A DNA stretch of 64,000 nucleotides. Source: Setaria digitata (Eukaryota; Nematoda; Chromadorea; Rhabditida; Setariidae). Positions 63,406 through 64,000 of this stretch are shown here, one piece after another. Each line of letters starts with the position of its first letter. Position 1 is the first letter of the stretch. The notes under the pieces were generated by a model. The model was not told the origin of the DNA and made no database searches. It saw nothing but the letters and a program-made list of their open reading frames with translations. Where the stretch lies: contig RCAB01000104.1 in the NCBI GenBank assembly GCA_003640385.1, positions 101,365-165,364 of the forward strand. Direction: 5' to 3'. Made by a program: the position numbers and the translations under genes.

Positions 63406-63530
63406 AATACAGTCCGAAAAAAATGCACTAAATGTACCTTATAGTCTTCAATTAAGTCTATCGGTTTAGTACGTAGGACGAGCTCTAGCTGATGATCACC
63501 AAAATTTAGTTTTCCTTTCATTTTCGACAT
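59210..63530 (-). CDS. unrecognised multi-exon protein, 520 aa
   Basis: Family not recognised. Twelve GT-AG exons join in frame: 63438-63530, 63193-63296, 62941-63031, 62561-62664, 62184-62325, 61821-61967, 61347-61462, 60867-61014, 60350-60457, 59959-60054, 59638-59825, 59210-59435. The start MSKMKGKLNF follows no clear signal peptide. The first 200 residues are rich in Tyr and beta-type segments (ECEPYRVYFHKVSNRWF, AKVYYMGFIPDDIMNRG). Next comes a basic helical stretch (VLINRHIADIRAYQWTRL, KRWVRARKQM), WVGFHYYFMRVLKKNG, and a polar C-terminal third with charged helices. No transmembrane segment is seen. The last exon can read to TGA (59210) with AATAAA about 45 nt later, or splice at 59237 into the membrane-protein exons downstream. 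Exon 5's donor (CAG|GTTGTT) was chosen by frame. Confidence 0.7.
62030..62104. repeat. intronic hairpin with complementary tail
   Basis: TTAAATAACTTGAGTTAAAT... folds on ...ATTTAACTTGTCAAGTTATT as a stem of about 23 bp with a 3-nt bulge. The loop TTCTACCTG (62053-62061) is exactly complementary to CAGGTAGAA at 62096-62104. It lies in the intron between exons 5 and 6 of the unrecognised gene. Confidence 0.85.
63375..63403. repeat. (TA)n microsatellite
   Basis: About 29 bp of TA repeat in the first intron of the unrecognised gene. Confidence 0.95.
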
Positions 63531-64000
63531 TTTTCTCCGAATTTACCGTAGTTTTCCTGAATCGTACAGTATAAACTGTTTTAACTGTAAAACAAAAAAT
63601 TATTCATGAACTGATGGTTCACCGATTAATTTTAACAATTTACTACCTGATAGACAATTCTACAGTGAGACATTTAACAACCTTCATATTTGAATGTACT
63701 AGAATGTTAATATTTTCGTGCTTCATGTGAAGTATTGGCTGATAATTAAGGTTGGAAATGAATCAAAATTGTAAAAAAAGAATATTGTAGATTTAAAAAT
63801 AACAAGAAAAATAAAATAGCAAATTAATTTAAAACACAAACAACCGCTTTACGATAAGAAAGCACCTAATTATGGTTTGCAAAATTCTGTTGCTGATTTA
63901 AATTAAAGTTAATATCATTAAAGAGGATCATAAACATTTTCCTATATAATGAATCGCGAATATTCGATAGCTTCATTCATTCAACACAGAGTGCATCGTC
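63531..64000. other. 5' flank of the unrecognised gene
   Basis: About 470 bp of AT-rich sequence upstream of the ATG at 63530. A TGTAAAA/AACTGTAAAAC stretch lies close by, but no promoter element or further exon could be supported. The window ends here. Confidence 0.4.

Noticed and set aside
1..64000. CRISPR arrays, insertion sequences, bacterial-type operons or a horizontally acquired block
   Set aside because: Intron-containing nematode genes throughout; no regularly spaced repeats, transposase motifs or intronless foreign coding block recognised.

Overview
This is nuclear DNA from a nematode, most likely a spirurid/filarial (clade III) worm. It is very AT-rich, with many homopolymer tracts. 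Genes are cut into short exons by small introns ending in TTTCAG/TTTTAG. Several first exons begin at an acceptor just upstream of the ATG, as expected for spliced-leader trans-splicing. The best protein matches by eye are to C. elegans genes. Nothing bacterial, viral or transposon-coded was recognised. All identifications come from reading translations; no database search was possible.

Layout. 1-10.9 kb is gene-poor AT-rich DNA with microsatellites and two single-N assembly joins. 10.9-21.2 kb holds three minus-strand genes: an Aurora kinase (AIR-2-like, 291 aa), a MADF-domain protein (163 aa, with a possible alternative last exon) and an hnRNP K homologue (hrpk-1, 334 aa, three KH domains). 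A divergent 1.2 kb region leads to two plus-strand genes: a NUP42/NUPL2-like CCCH nucleoporin (209 aa) and cyclin C (cic-1, 317 aa). After 5 kb of mostly empty DNA comes a plus-strand TTD14-like P-loop/CYTH-type protein (first exon not found). It is convergent with a 25-exon class I long-tailed myosin (hum-1, 1068 aa, motor-IQ-TH1-SH3) on the minus strand. A 6.7 kb intergenic stretch carries two near-identical elongator tRNA-Met(CAT) genes. The right end holds a 520-aa protein I do not recognise and, downstream of it, the start of a single-pass membrane protein; both are on the minus strand.

Functions are housekeeping: chromosome segregation (Aurora), RNA processing and export (hrpk-1, NUP42-like), Mediator transcription control (cyclin C) and actin-membrane motility (myosin I). 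I see no operon-like spacing among the identified genes. Exon models for Aurora, MADF, hrpk-1, NUP42-like, cyclin C and myosin were built exon by exon and close in frame from start to stop.

Most interesting signals: (i) four GC-AG introns in about 69 introns, each forced by reading frame and homology; (ii) C-triplet clusters flanking a 44-nt frame-breaking exon in the gene for the poly(C)-binding protein hnRNP K, which suggests autoregulated splicing; (iii) intronic hairpins, one with a loop that exactly complements a downstream segment; (iv) 1-N gaps flanked by duplicated sequence, which look like unmerged contig overlaps; (v) an unrecognised multi-exon gene at the right edge.
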